Position numbers and translations under genes: made by a program
The notes under the pieces: generated by a model
Seen by the model: only the letters and a program-made list of their open reading frames with translations
Databases searched by the model: none
What the model was told of the DNA's origin: nothing
Part shown: positions 1-5,312 of the stretch, piece by piece
Layout: each line of letters begins with the position of its first letter
Numbering within the stretch: the stretch's first letter is position 1
NCBI GenBank assembly: GCA_026193735.1
Contig: JAPHUJ010000091.1
Location: forward strand, 1-7,113
DNA from: Sulfurovum sp.
GTDB taxonomy: Bacteria; Campylobacterota; Campylobacteria; Campylobacterales; Sulfurovaceae
Direction: 5' to 3'
DNA length: 7,113 nt

Positions 1-2
1 AG

Positions 3-71
3 ATACATCCTGAGCAGAGTACTACTGCGTTGGTGGTACATCATAAAGGTGCTACATATTACTCGATCTAA
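3..71 (+). CDS. C-terminal end of an upstream gene (partial, unidentified)
   Basis: Reading from base 3 gives 22 sense codons ending in TAA at 69-71. The tail reads ...HPEQSTTALVVHHKGATYYSI, which looks like ordinary protein. The competing frame starting at base 1 is also open (to TGA at 79-81) but is rich in W, R and L and looks less like coding sequence. The fragment is too short to name a family, and its start lies outside the window. It is reported only because a gene probably ends here; the frame choice is a judgement from composition. Confidence 0.35.
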   Translation: MHPEQSTTALVVHHKGATYYSI

Positions 72-140
72 GTATGACTGAACACATTCATTTGATGGAT
101 CATTAATATCAATGGATAATTTTGATTAGTAAGCCAAAAT

Positions 141-161
141 TAATTTATTAACTTTTATAAT
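141..161 (+). promoter_or_regulatory. Putative sigma-70-type promoter for the cytochrome c gene
   Basis: A perfect TATAAT lies at 156-161, preceded by a T/A-rich stretch and no recognisable TTGACA. That is the pattern known for vegetative promoters in Campylobacterota. A start near base 168 would leave a leader of roughly 25 bases containing the ribosome binding site AGGAGAGA (181-188). A half-match to the TTAAC-N4-GTTAA box (TTAAC at 148-152) is present, but the second half is missing. Confidence 0.5.
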
Positions 162-191
162 GTATATGATAAATAATATTAGGAGAGAGTA

Positions 192-584
192 ATGAAAAGA
201 ATTTTATTGGGATGTGTATTGGTAAGTAGTTTAGCGTTTTCGGAGATGGAAAGTAATCCTGAACATGTACAGACTATGCGTGGATTTGAATCTGCTATGG
301 GATTGATCGAAAGAGGATTCTTACGTAATAATCTGAATATGGTTAAACGAGGGGCAAAGAATCTCAAAGAGCAGCTTAGCAGTGTTGACTCTTTTATCAT
401 TGAATCTGATGAAAAAGATTTTAATCCACAAGCTTATGCTCACAATGAAGCTACTGCAATAAAAAACGCAGCAGATGAAATTTCGGCAAAATTCGAAGCA
501 GGGAAAAATGATGAGGCAAGAGCCGCATTTGACAAAACATTAAGTAGATGTCTAGCTTGTCATAGAATTATCAGAAAATGGTAA
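192..584 (+). CDS. Periplasmic monoheme cytochrome c, cytochrome c'-like
   Basis: The 130-residue product begins with a Sec signal peptide: MKR, a hydrophobic run to about residue 16, and a likely cleavage after Ala15-Phe-Ser17. The mature part is helical and carries one haem c attachment site, Cys120-Leu-Ala-Cys123-His124, only six residues from the C-terminus. A CXXCH at the very end of a small four-helix protein is typical of the cytochrome c'/c-556 group; a possible distal ligand would be Met29 or Met36 in the first mature helix. The start is well supported by AGGAGAGA a few bases upstream. The gene stands alone on its strand and converges on the SUKH gene. Its electron partner cannot be told from sequence. 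An alternative is a small unassigned cytochrome c family with the same fold. Cys8 in the signal peptide is too near the N-terminus for a normal lipobox. Confidence 0.82.
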   Translation: MKRILLGCVLVSSLAFSEMESNPEHVQTMRGFESAMGLIERGFLRNNLNMVKRGAKNLKEQLSSVDSFIIESDEKDFNPQAYAHNEATAIKNAADEISAKFEAGKNDEARAAFDKTLSRCLACHRIIRKW

Positions 585-596
585 TGTTATCATATA

Positions 597-620
597 AGTA
601 TGAGGGTTAAACCTCATGCT
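597..620. terminator. Inverted repeat between convergent genes, possible bidirectional terminator
   Basis: AGTATGAGG (597-605) pairs with CCTCATGCT (612-620) as a nine-base-pair stem (one T-G wobble) with a six-base loop. It sits between the stop of the cytochrome c gene (584) and spans the stop of the minus-strand SUKH gene (607-609), where a shared terminator would be expected. Neither side has a clear run of T, so Rho-independent termination is uncertain; it may only stabilise 3' ends. Confidence 0.4.
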
Positions 621-1308
621 CAAACACATCACTCATCAACTCAAAATCTAACATTTCTTTAATGACATCTTTCACAGATTTTGTACCCCTAAACCCATAA
701 GAGATGAGCGTCTCTAGTATTTCACCATTATACGCCACTTCAAGTACAGAAACATATTCATTTTTCAAGTATGGACGGATATTTTTTAAGTCAGACTGCA
801 AATCTGTTCTGTAGAGTTCCATACCGTTGTCCTTACCATAGTCTGCGTAGAGGTCGTCTTTGTCTATGTCATCAGAGGACTCTAGCATTTTTCTAAAGAT
901 AAAATCTTCGAAGTTTTTAGCGATGTATTCTGCTTCATCATCCTGCCAGATGTGGACAATTGGGTTTTCGCCATTTATCTTTACATTTTCGTAAAAAGCA
1001 TATACATTACCCTCTGATGTTTTAGCAAAAGGAATGAAATGATGTTGTTCTGTGTCCCACTCCTCTGGAAACTCAAAGTTTAGTATGTCATCTGGCGTAA
1101 GAAGTTCAAAGTCTGAACCTCCAGAGTGTAGAAGAAGAGGAGGATTTTCTTTGAGGGTTGGGTAGACATCACCTGCCCATGTTAATCCTTCTGTCAATGG
1201 GAGTTCAAATCCCCTCATCCAGTTTAGCATATCAGCTTCAAAAAGTGTTTTATAGAGCTCTGGGAAGCTGTAGTTATGTTTTGTTTCTAGTTGTTCCAGT
1301 GTTGTCAT
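607..1308 (-). CDS. SMI1/KNR4 (SUKH) family protein
   Basis: The 233-residue acidic protein has features of the SMI1/KNR4, or SUKH, fold. These include an N-terminal helix ending in FPELYKTLFEADML (about 15-28), a central strand segment FIPFAKTSEGNVYAFY (91-106), then PIVHIWQDDEAEYIAKNFEDFI (116-137). SUKH proteins often act as immunity proteins to contact-dependent or polymorphic toxins, but many bacteria also carry stand-alone members of unknown role. No toxin or secretion gene is present here, so immunity is only a possibility. There is no signal peptide or membrane segment, so it should be cytosolic. The start has a weak GGAATAA site upstream. It lies 46 bases downstream of the cytochrome b gene on the same strand and may be co-transcribed with it; a TATAAT on the minus strand (1326-1321) is too close to the start codon to be a convincing separate promoter. 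Confidence 0.75.
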   Translation of the reverse strand: MTTLEQLETKHNYSFPELYKTLFEADMLNWMRGFELPLTEGLTWAGDVYPTLKENPPLLLHSGGSDFELLTPDDILNFEFPEEWDTEQHHFIPFAKTSEGNVYAFYENVKINGENPIVHIWQDDEAEYIAKNFEDFIFRKMLESSDDIDKDDLYADYGKDNGMELYRTDLQSDLKNIRPYLKNEYVSVLEVAYNGEILETLISYGFRGTKSVKDVIKEMLDFELMSDVFEHEV

Positions 1309-1354
1309 AAGTTATTCCAAATTATATATTTGTGTATATATAACAAAAAAAACA

Positions 1355-1939
1355 TCAATCCCTGCTTCCACCATGGATCATATCTGAGATAATCCCTTTG
1401 TCATTCCTCATTTCAGCGATTATTACACCCATGATGTGTAAAGGTACAAAAATAAGTACTGCATTATAGACAAGCTCATGTAGTTCCTTTAAAGATTCAA
1501 CTAATCCCTTAGAAAGTCCTAATTCTTCATGAAAATGGATACTCAAACCACTTACAGCCATAAATAAAAGTACTGTATAGATAATAAGATAGCCGAATTT
1601 CACCATTTTTTTATGAATGCTTTCTGTTTTTAAATTCTGGTAATTCTCTTTTCCACTTTGAGTAAAGAAGAGTATAATTCTCCAAAGAAGTAATGCAGCC
1701 AACGCATAGCCTAAGATGATATGCCATTCCCACATAGGTGCACGTATTGCTTTTGCTAGTACTTTAGCTTGTGCTTCGGTCACCTCTACATTGATCTCTG
1801 AAAGTTTTTGTGTGAGAAGCTCAGAGTTTGTTCTCCAGCTTAAAAATGTTTTCCGTAAAAATACGGTTCCCAAAAGACCTAAAATAACTGTTGCACTTAT
1901 CCAGTGCCAAATTCTAAAATCAAAACGCCACTTTTTCAT
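1355..1939 (-). CDS. Four-helix b-type cytochrome (cytochrome b561 / Ni-Fe hydrogenase b-subunit-like)
   Basis: The 194-residue integral membrane protein has four predicted helices: about 11-29, 71-92, 113-133 and 154-176. Histidines sit where di-haem b-type cytochromes of the bacterial cytochrome b561 superfamily (PF01292-like) carry ligands: His12 in RIWHW (helix 1), His73 in EWHIILGY (helix 2), and His154 and His168 in helix 4 (LHELVYN...PLHIMG). The C-terminal ISDMIHGG also fits the family ending. A ~40-residue segment rich in charged residues (31-70) joins helices 1 and 2 and is probably periplasmic. Such proteins pass electrons between quinol and a periplasmic redox partner; the partner is not evident here, although a cytochrome c gene lies about 770 bases away on the other strand. 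GAGGAAA (around 1946-1952) is a good ribosome binding site. The gene is 47 bases downstream of trpB and probably read through from it. Confidence 0.82.
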   Translation of the reverse strand: MKKWRFDFRIWHWISATVILGLLGTVFLRKTFLSWRTNSELLTQKLSEINVEVTEAQAKVLAKAIRAPMWEWHIILGYALAALLLWRIILFFTQSGKENYQNLKTESIHKKMVKFGYLIIYTVLLFMAVSGLSIHFHEELGLSKGLVESLKELHELVYNAVLIFVPLHIMGVIIAEMRNDKGIISDMIHGGSRD

Positions 1940-1986
1940 CTATTTTTCCTCAAGTTTATGTTCTTTACTCAAGACACATGTATGTC

Positions 1987-3210
1987 TTATTTTCGAAGTA
2001 TACCATATTCTTTTCCGTAATTTTCAACCACAAAATCGATATCTTTATCTCCACGGCCTGATAGGTTGACGAGGATAGTACCGATGTTTGGTTCTTTGGC
2101 TAATTTAATAGCATAGGCTACAGCGTGTGCTGATTCAATAGCAGGGATGATACCCTCTTCTCTAGAGAGTTCAAAAAATGCATCTATGGCTTCTTTATCA
2201 TCAATAGAAACATAGTTTACGCGTCCAATATCTTTCAGATAGGAGTGTTGCGGTCCAACAGACGGATAGTCAAGACCGCTTGCAATAGAATACACGTCAC
2301 CCGGTTCACCTGTCTCATCTTGAAGCATATATGATTTGAACCCGTGCATGACGCCTGGTGTTCCTTTGGTCATGGTAGCGGCATGTTCTCCTGGAATATT
2401 GAGGTCTCTCCCTGCGGGCTCTACACCATGCATGGCTACACTTTCATCATCCATAAATGCGGTAAACAGCCCCAAGGCATTAGATCCCCCACCTACACAG
2501 GCAACAAGGTTGTCAGGCAGGTTACCTGTCATTTGTACAAATTGCTCTTTGGCTTCTACCCCTACGATAGATTGGAAATCTCTTACCATTTTAGGAAAAG
2601 GGTGAGGTCCTACAACAGAACCGATAGCATAAAACTGTGTGATAGGGTCCTTCATGTAGTTTTCAAAAGCAGTATCCACAGCTTCTTTAAGTGTACGGCG
2701 ACCATGTGTTGCCGGAATGACATTTGCCCCTAGTATATACATACGTACTACATTCGGATGCTCTTTGGCCATATCTACTTCACCCATGTAGATGTCACAT
2801 TCCAGTCCTACTAAAGCAGCAGCGGTAGCAAGTGCAACACCATGTTGCCCCGCACCGGTTTCAGCGATGAGTTTCTTTTTTCCCATTTTTTTAGCCAGCA
2901 GGGCTTCACCTAAACAGTGATTTATCTTATGGGCACCTGTATGGTTAAGGTCTTCTCTTTTCAGATAAATATCTGCACCGTATTTTTCTGAGAGGTGTTT
3001 TGCATGAAAGATAGGACTTGGACGACCAACATAGTGTTGATAGAGATTGGCAAGTTCTTCTAGAAATTCAGGGTCTTTCCGAATTTCTTCATAAGAAGTA
3101 GTGATCTCATCCATGATCGTTTGAAGTTCAGGAGGAATAAAAGACCCTCCGTATTCACCGAAATAACCCTTTTCATCAGGTAGCGGACAATTAAAAATAT
3201 TTTTTGCCAT
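1987..3210 (-). CDS. trpB: Tryptophan synthase beta chain
   Basis: The 407-residue protein is a full-length TrpB of the common TrpB1 type. It joins indole and L-serine to make L-tryptophan using pyridoxal phosphate (PLP), normally in an alpha2-beta2 complex with TrpA in the cytosol. Landmarks are the PLP lysine Lys95 in HTGAHKIN, the catalytic Glu117 in AETGAGQHG, the phosphate-binding loop GGGSN (240-244), Asp314 in GLDYPSVGP, Glu359 in PAIES, and Ser384 in SGRGDKD, which contacts the pyridine nitrogen. All correspond to known residues of the Salmonella enzyme with offsets of 7-9. The start has AAAGGAATC a few bases upstream. No other trp gene is in the window: downstream come a b-type cytochrome and a SUKH gene, and upstream is a divergent DUF1653 gene. 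TrpA would have to be encoded elsewhere. No truncation or missing key residue is seen. Confidence 0.97.
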   Translation of the reverse strand: MAKNIFNCPLPDEKGYFGEYGGSFIPPELQTIMDEITTSYEEIRKDPEFLEELANLYQHYVGRPSPIFHAKHLSEKYGADIYLKREDLNHTGAHKINHCLGEALLAKKMGKKKLIAETGAGQHGVALATAAALVGLECDIYMGEVDMAKEHPNVVRMYILGANVIPATHGRRTLKEAVDTAFENYMKDPITQFYAIGSVVGPHPFPKMVRDFQSIVGVEAKEQFVQMTGNLPDNLVACVGGGSNALGLFTAFMDDESVAMHGVEPAGRDLNIPGEHAATMTKGTPGVMHGFKSYMLQDETGEPGDVYSIASGLDYPSVGPQHSYLKDIGRVNYVSIDDKEAIDAFFELSREEGIIPAIESAHAVAYAIKLAKEPNIGTILVNLSGRGDKDIDFVVENYGKEYGILRK

Positions 3211-3237
3211 AAAGATTCCTTTTTTTGATGTTTAATT

Positions 3238-3243
3238 ATTGTA
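3238..3243 (-). promoter_or_regulatory. Putative -10 box for trpB
   Basis: On the minus strand this reads TACAAT, preceded by the A/T-rich stretch AAAAAGTATTTTAAAG. A start near 3231 would give a leader of about 20 bases before the trpB ATG at 3210, with room for the ribosome binding site. No clear -35 is present. If correct, transcription of trpB and probably the two following genes begins here. Confidence 0.4.
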
Positions 3244-3257
3244 CTTTAAAATACTTT

Positions 3258-3285
3258 TTGAGTGACTGAATAGGAATTCTATGAT
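3258..3285 (+). promoter_or_regulatory. Putative promoter for the DUF1653 gene
   Basis: TTGAGT (3258-3263) and TATGAT (3280-3285), separated by 16 bases, resemble a sigma-70 -35/-10 pair. A start near 3292 would give a leader of about 28 bases containing a purine-rich AAGAAG (3308-3313) before the ATG at 3321. The -10 lies inside the perfect palindrome at 3274-3292, so a protein bound there could block this promoter. This is prediction only. Confidence 0.42.
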
Positions 3286-3292
3286 AGAATTC
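3274..3292. repeat. Perfect 19-base palindrome in the trpB/DUF1653 divergent region
   Basis: GAATTCTAT (3274-3282), a single G, then ATAGAATTC (3284-3292) form a perfect inverted repeat with nine-base arms. Because GAATTC is itself palindromic, GAATTCTAT also recurs directly at 3287-3295 with a 13-base period. The element overlaps the predicted -10 of the plus-strand gene and lies about 30-50 bases upstream of the predicted trpB -10. It could be an operator for a dimeric repressor or a short hairpin; it does not match an operator I can name. Confidence 0.6.
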
Positions 3293-3320
3293 TATTTTAA
3301 AAGAAGAAAGAAGTGTTAGT

Positions 3321-3539
3321 ATGGAATTAAAAAAAGGCATTTATAAACATTATAAAGGCAATTTGTATGAAGTGTTTATGACAGCACAACACTCAGAGAC
3401 TGAAGAGTGGATGGTTGTCTATAAGGCATTATATGGTGAAGAAGGAATGTGGGTGCGTCCCTATGATATGTTTATGGGAAAAGTAACCATTAATGAAAAA
3501 AAAGTAGGGCGTTTTGTGTATGTTGGGAATGAAAGTTAA
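3321..3539 (+). CDS. DUF1653 family protein
   Basis: The 72-residue protein matches the pattern I associate with DUF1653: GIYKHYKGNLYEV near the N-terminus, then AQHSETEEWMVVYKALYG (22-39), then GMWVRPYDMF (42-51), and a closing RFVYVG. It is a small, probably all-beta cytosolic domain with no signal peptide or membrane segment. The family is widespread and short and its function is not established, so none is given. The start has only a weak purine-rich site (AAGAAG at 3308-3313). It is divergent from trpB across a 110-base control region and has its own predicted promoter overlapped by a palindrome. It is at full family length as far as I can judge. Confidence 0.85.
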   Translation: MELKKGIYKHYKGNLYEVFMTAQHSETEEWMVVYKALYGEEGMWVRPYDMFMGKVTINEKKVGRFVYVGNES

Positions 3540-3561
3540 ATTTTCTGAACAAAAGTAAGAT

Positions 3562-3573
3562 ACAATTAATTGT
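3562..3573. repeat. 12-base palindrome, with part repeated upstream of the duplicated-module gene
   Basis: ACAATTAATTGT (3562-3573) is a perfect palindrome. Its first nine bases, ACAATTAAT, occur again at 3608-3616, and the two copies flank the predicted -10 box at 3600-3605. In sequence this AT-rich, short matches are expected at some rate, so a regulatory role is speculative. Confidence 0.3.
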
Positions 3574-3599
3574 TCATACAAGATTATGCTTCATTGGGA

Positions 3600-3605
3600 T
3601 AAAAT
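3600..3605 (+). promoter_or_regulatory. Putative -10 box for the duplicated-module gene
   Basis: TAAAAT, in the context GGGATAAAATAG, lies about 34 bases before the start codon. No convincing -35 is visible. A start near 3612 leaves a leader that includes AGAGGAAA (3628-3635), a good ribosome binding site. Confidence 0.35.
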
Positions 3606-3638
3606 AGACAATTAATATCAAAAAAACAGAGGAAATAT

Positions 3639-4730
3639 ATGTTCCATAAATATTTAAAATTAATATTGGTTTCAACCGCATTGCTACAAGCAGGACCTAA
3701 AGTGTTTAATTCTTTGGGTAATGAGTTGGAAGCATTTCAGAAAGATTGTAAAAGATTTCAGAAGATTTCTATGATACCTGTAGAGATCAAAGAAGAGTGT
3801 AATACATTTTATATTCAACTCAATAAAGCATTCGAGATCGGCTATAAATTAGATACTTATGTTGATAGTGACAATATTAATGAAAGAGCGTTAGATAGAT
3901 ATCTTATACTTTTGCGTCAACTTGATAAACGTAAAGAAAATATCTTAGGTCATATCTATACTGAAGCAAGTAAAGCACGCAAAGAAAACAATTTTACCTA
4001 TTACCGCCAACTGATAGCGAATGATAAAGTTGAACTCTATGCTTCAGATTACGAGTTTATGAAAGAAAATATAAAGATATTCAGTAAAAATGCCAGACAT
4101 CTTCACCATAAACATATACAAGATTTAGAAGAAAAACGTTTAAAACACGAAAAAACCAAAGGAGTATACAATCCAACTAGAAAGAAGAAAATTATAGAGA
4201 GTAAACTTCCAATAAGTTTGCTTGAACAAGTATCACCTAAAGCATTTAATTCTTTGGGTAATGAACTCGAAGCATTCCGGGAAGATTGCAAAACATTTCA
4301 AAATATTTCTATGATACCTGTAGCGATACAGGAATCATGTAATAGGTACTATCTAGAACTCAATAAAGCATTTGAGGTGGGTTATAAACTGGATTCCTCT
4401 ATCGATCAGGAAAATATAAATGAAAAAGAGTTACATGCATATCTTTTTATGCTACGTCATCTTGATAAACGTAAAGAAAAGATATTAGGTCATATCTATG
4501 CTGAAGCAAGTAAAGCACGCAAAGAAAACAATTTTACCTATTACCGCCAACTGATAGCGAATTATAAAGTTGAACTCTATGCTTCAGATTACGCGTTTAT
4601 GGAACAAAATATAAAGATATTCAGTAAAAATCCTAGGTATGTTTCACATATTAAATATATACAATATTTAGAAGAAGTACACTTAAAAAAAGAGAAAGCC
4701 AAACGTGTACAATATAAAAATAAAGAGTAA
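3639..4730 (+). CDS. Predicted periplasmic protein with two tandem copies of an unknown module
   Basis: I do not recognise this 363-residue protein. It starts with a likely Sec signal peptide (FHKYLK, hydrophobic 8-16, cleavage probably after Leu16-Gln-Ala18). The rest is two copies of one ~155-residue module, residues 20-174 and 200-355, offset by exactly 180 residues through most of their length. By hand count about 102 of 134 aligned residues (20-153 against 200-333) are identical. A linker of about 25 residues rich in Lys lies between. Each module has two cysteines 17 apart (Cys37/Cys54 and Cys217/Cys234), well placed for a disulfide in the periplasm, followed by long amphipathic, highly charged helices (for example LDKRKE..ILGHIY and ASKARKENNFTYYRQLIAN) and a Lys/Glu-rich tail. 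There is no CXXCH, no clear metal site and no catalytic signature. A helical binding or structural role is possible but unproven. AGAGGAAA upstream supports the start. The gene stands alone and converges on the CPXCG gene. Confidence 0.8.
   Translation: MFHKYLKLILVSTALLQAGPKVFNSLGNELEAFQKDCKRFQKISMIPVEIKEECNTFYIQLNKAFEIGYKLDTYVDSDNINERALDRYLILLRQLDKRKENILGHIYTEASKARKENNFTYYRQLIANDKVELYASDYEFMKENIKIFSKNARHLHHKHIQDLEEKRLKHEKTKGVYNPTRKKKIIESKLPISLLEQVSPKAFNSLGNELEAFREDCKTFQNISMIPVAIQESCNRYYLELNKAFEVGYKLDSSIDQENINEKELHAYLFMLRHLDKRKEKILGHIYAEASKARKENNFTYYRQLIANYKVELYASDYAFMEQNIKIFSKNPRYVSHIKYIQYLEEVHLKKEKAKRVQYKNKE
3696..4160 (+). repeat. First copy of the internal tandem duplication
   Basis: This copy encodes residues 20-174 of the periplasmic protein. 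It aligns with 4236-4703 at a constant 540-base offset until about residue 153, where the second copy has one extra codon. Identity is uneven: 3961-4061 differs from 4501-4601 at only two bases, while the outer parts carry many silent and amino-acid-changing differences. Confidence 0.93.
4236..4703 (+). repeat. Second copy of the internal tandem duplication
   Basis: This copy encodes residues 200-355. The two cysteines, the LGNELEAF motif near its start, the LDKRKE helix and the ASKARKENNFTYYRQ segment are all kept. The first ~20 codons upstream of it (about 4180-4235) may hold a decayed copy of the signal peptide, since SLLEQVSPK resembles ALLQAGPK at the first copy. Confidence 0.93.
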
Positions 4731-4751
4731 ACACATAGAGATCAATTAAAA

Positions 4752-4811
4752 ATACTTTTTAAATACATCCACTAAAGAGTGTAATGGGGTATTTAGAGGG
4801 GGACTTTTTTT
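4752..4811. terminator. Possible bidirectional terminator between convergent genes
   Basis: AAATAC (4761-4766) can pair with GTATTT (4789-4794), enclosing a smaller CACT/AGTG hairpin (4770-4773 with 4778-4781). On the plus strand a run of seven T (4805-4811) follows after about ten bases; on the minus strand AAAAAGTATTTTT follows directly. The position between genes ending at 4730 and 4847 fits a shared terminator, but the stem is AT-rich and broken by an internal loop. Confidence 0.3.
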
Positions 4812-4846
4812 ATGTGTATAAAATATATGACGGTTATAGTATTAGC

Positions 4847-5029
4847 TTAAATCCCCTCCATCGCTCTTGCTTCAAAATATACTAAATTCTCTCCAGAAAA
4901 CCTAAAGACAAGTTCAATGGGACGACAACATACTTCGCAGTCTTCTATATAATCGCTTGCTTGTTCTGAACTATCAAGTATCATGGAGATACGTTCCCAG
5001 CAGTAGGGACAGGTAAAAAAATGTTCCAT
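4847..5029 (-). CDS. CPXCG-type cysteine-rich small zinc-ribbon protein
   Basis: The 60-residue protein has two cysteine pairs, Cys7-Pro-Tyr-Cys10 and Cys31-Glu-Val-Cys34 (followed by Cys35), about twenty residues apart. This is the arrangement of a small zinc ribbon. The surrounding text (CPYCWERISMILDSS, then YIEDCEVCCRPIEL) fits the CPXCG cysteine-rich family (PF14255-like), a short family of unknown function. Here the usual Gly after the second cysteine is Trp. It lacks a signal peptide and should be cytosolic. Its ATG overlaps the stop of the upstream membrane-protein gene by one base (TGATG), which suggests translational coupling; no strong separate ribosome binding site is seen. A role in metal binding or protein contact is likely from the fold but not shown. 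Confidence 0.83.
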   Translation of the reverse strand: MEHFFTCPYCWERISMILDSSEQASDYIEDCEVCCRPIELVFRFSGENLVYFEARAMEGI

Positions 5030-5250
5030 CAGTTTTCCTTTTTTTTAAATAAATTGGTAAACCAGTCAGTCATGCCACAGCCTGTTGTACTGCAACCTTG
5101 TTTTTCATTTCTTACTGCAATAATATTACGTAGGAGCAGGGCAAGAAATCCAAGTGCTATGATGAGTTGTACTCCACCCACAAACCAATGTGCATGCATA
5201 AGGTTCTGTATAGAGAGTACAATCATAATAATCGTCACGATGAGGCACAT
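5029..5250 (-). CDS. Small two-helix membrane protein with cysteine-bearing tail
   Basis: I do not recognise this 73-residue protein by name. It has two predicted membrane helices, about residues 3-18 and 26-46, joined by a short loop with His19 and His21. The segment after helix 2 is positively charged (RNIIAVRNEK), so by the positive-inside rule both ends should face the cytosol. The tail carries Cys53-Ser-Thr-Thr-Gly-Cys58-Gly, then an amphipathic WFTNLF and a lysine-rich end. The cysteine pair could bind metal or be redox-active, but spacing of four between the cysteines matches no motif I can name. The start is supported by AGGATAG shortly upstream. The gene overlaps the CPXCG gene by one base and the two are almost surely one transcript, divergent from pepD. 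Confidence 0.7.
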   Translation of the reverse strand: MCLIVTIIMIVLSIQNLMHAHWFVGGVQLIIALGFLALLLRNIIAVRNEKQGCSTTGCGMTDWFTNLFKKKEN

Positions 5251-5271
5251 GGGCTATCCTATTTTTATGAG

Positions 5272-5277
5272 ATTGTA
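5272..5277 (-). promoter_or_regulatory. Putative -10 box for the membrane protein/CPXCG pair
   Basis: On the minus strand this reads TACAAT. A start near 5265 would leave a leader of about 15 bases containing AGGATAG before the ATG at 5250. It lies one base from the plus-strand TATAAT at 5279-5284, so the two divergent promoters would share DNA. No -35 is evident. Confidence 0.4.
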
Positions 5278-5278
5278 C

Positions 5279-5284
5279 TATAAT
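5279..5284 (+). promoter_or_regulatory. Putative -10 box for pepD
   Basis: A perfect TATAAT about 28 bases before the pepD start codon, with the ribosome binding site AGGAA at 5304-5308. A second candidate, GATAAT, lies at 5289-5294. Neither has a clear -35. Confidence 0.42.
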
Positions 5285-5312
5285 TTGGGATAATTTATAT
5301 ATTAGGAATATC

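Noticed and set aside
85..130. TTGAT (92-96) and ATCAA (108-112) as a possible FNR/CRP-type operator or terminator hairpin upstream of the cytochrome c gene.
   Set aside because: The spacing of 11 does not fit TTGAT-N4-ATCAA, the stem is five AT-rich base pairs, and no T-run follows at the right distance.
148..161. TTAAC half-site resembling the nitrosative-stress regulator box TTAAC-N4-GTTAA of Campylobacter.
   Set aside because: The second half reads ATAAT, so the symmetric site is missing, and such half-sites are common in AT-rich DNA.
192..245. Possible lipoprotein signal (LLGC at residues 5-8) in the cytochrome c precursor.
   Set aside because: The cysteine comes after only seven residues and the hydrophobic stretch continues beyond it; a normal signal peptidase I site after Ser17 fits better.
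1321..1353. TATAAT on the minus strand plus a T-run after the cytochrome b gene, a possible promoter or terminator for the SUKH gene.
   Set aside because: The -10 would put the start only about six bases before the ATG, and no GC-rich stem precedes the T-run; neither reading is convincing.
1971..1988. Inverted repeat AAGACA/TGTCTT at the trpB stop, a possible terminator on the minus strand.
   Set aside because: The stem is only six base pairs and is not followed by a run of T on the minus strand, so read-through into the cytochrome b gene looks likely.
4812..4850. A 12-codon open frame (MCIKYMTVIVLA) with a GAGGGGG sequence about eight bases upstream, resembling a leader peptide.
   Set aside because: No plus-strand gene follows until 5313, no regulatory codons stand out, and the G-run may belong to a terminator region between convergent genes.
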